Assembly (NCBI GenBank): GCA_023128035.1
Contig: JAGMES010000206.1
Coordinates: forward strand, 1-7,026
DNA: 7,026 nt
Direction of reading: 5' to 3'
Source: Halanaerobiales bacterium
GTDB lineage: Bacteria > Bacillota_F > Halanaerobiia > DY22613
Shown here piece by piece: positions 7,021-7,026 of the stretch. Under the pieces are notes generated by a model that was not told the DNA's origin, ran no database searches, and saw only the letters and a program-made list of their open reading frames with translations. Both the position numbers and the translations under genes were made by a program. The number at the start of each line of letters is the position of its first letter. The stretch's first letter is position 1.

Positions 7021-7026
7021 TTAAAC

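Noticed and set aside
7016..7024. TTAATTAA octamer as proof of a cloning site
   Set aside because: An 8-bp A+T palindrome can occur by chance in A+T-rich DNA, and no vector sequence is visible; kept only as a possibility for the damaged edge.

Overview
The window looks like a fragment of a low-GC Gram-positive (Bacillota, probably clostridial) chromosome. The DNA is clearly A+T-rich, the ribosome binding sites are strong AGGAGG types, the NRPS domains have Bacillus/Clostridium-like sequence, and there is a bacterial group II intron. Every gene is on the minus strand, so transcription runs from right (7026) to left (1). No tRNA, rRNA, CRISPR array or credible plus-strand gene was seen.

Layout in the direction of transcription: (1) 7020-2026 is a large nonribosomal peptide synthetase (NRPS) segment with domain order partial A, T, C, A, T, C, ending in a short acidic/aromatic tail. 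Its N-terminal part lies beyond the right edge. Right at that edge the reading frame carries a TAA stop and a damaged A8 motif. (2) 2025-1969 is a 57-nt intercistronic gap holding a perfect inverted repeat with 18-nt arms, which directly abuts the Shine-Dalgarno of the next gene. (3) 1968-1261 is the start of a second NRPS gene that begins with an adenylation domain and no condensation domain of its own. (4) At 1260/1261 this A domain is interrupted, exactly between two codons, by a group II intron in the same orientation. The intron occupies 1260-1 and leaves the window at the left. Positions 1260-789 are its structured 5' RNA and 788-1 encode the first 262 residues of its reverse transcriptase/maturase. 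The catalytic YxDD box, intron domains V/VI and the 3' exon are outside the window.

How they would work together: the large protein supplies two carrier domains, one complete A domain and two condensation domains. Its terminal C domain has no A domain after it, while the downstream protein starts with an A domain, so the two probably form one split C/A module on a peptide assembly line. Making the downstream enzyme would require splicing of the intron from the mRNA. Without splicing, translation would stop 30 codons into the intron. The peptide product cannot be named from this window.
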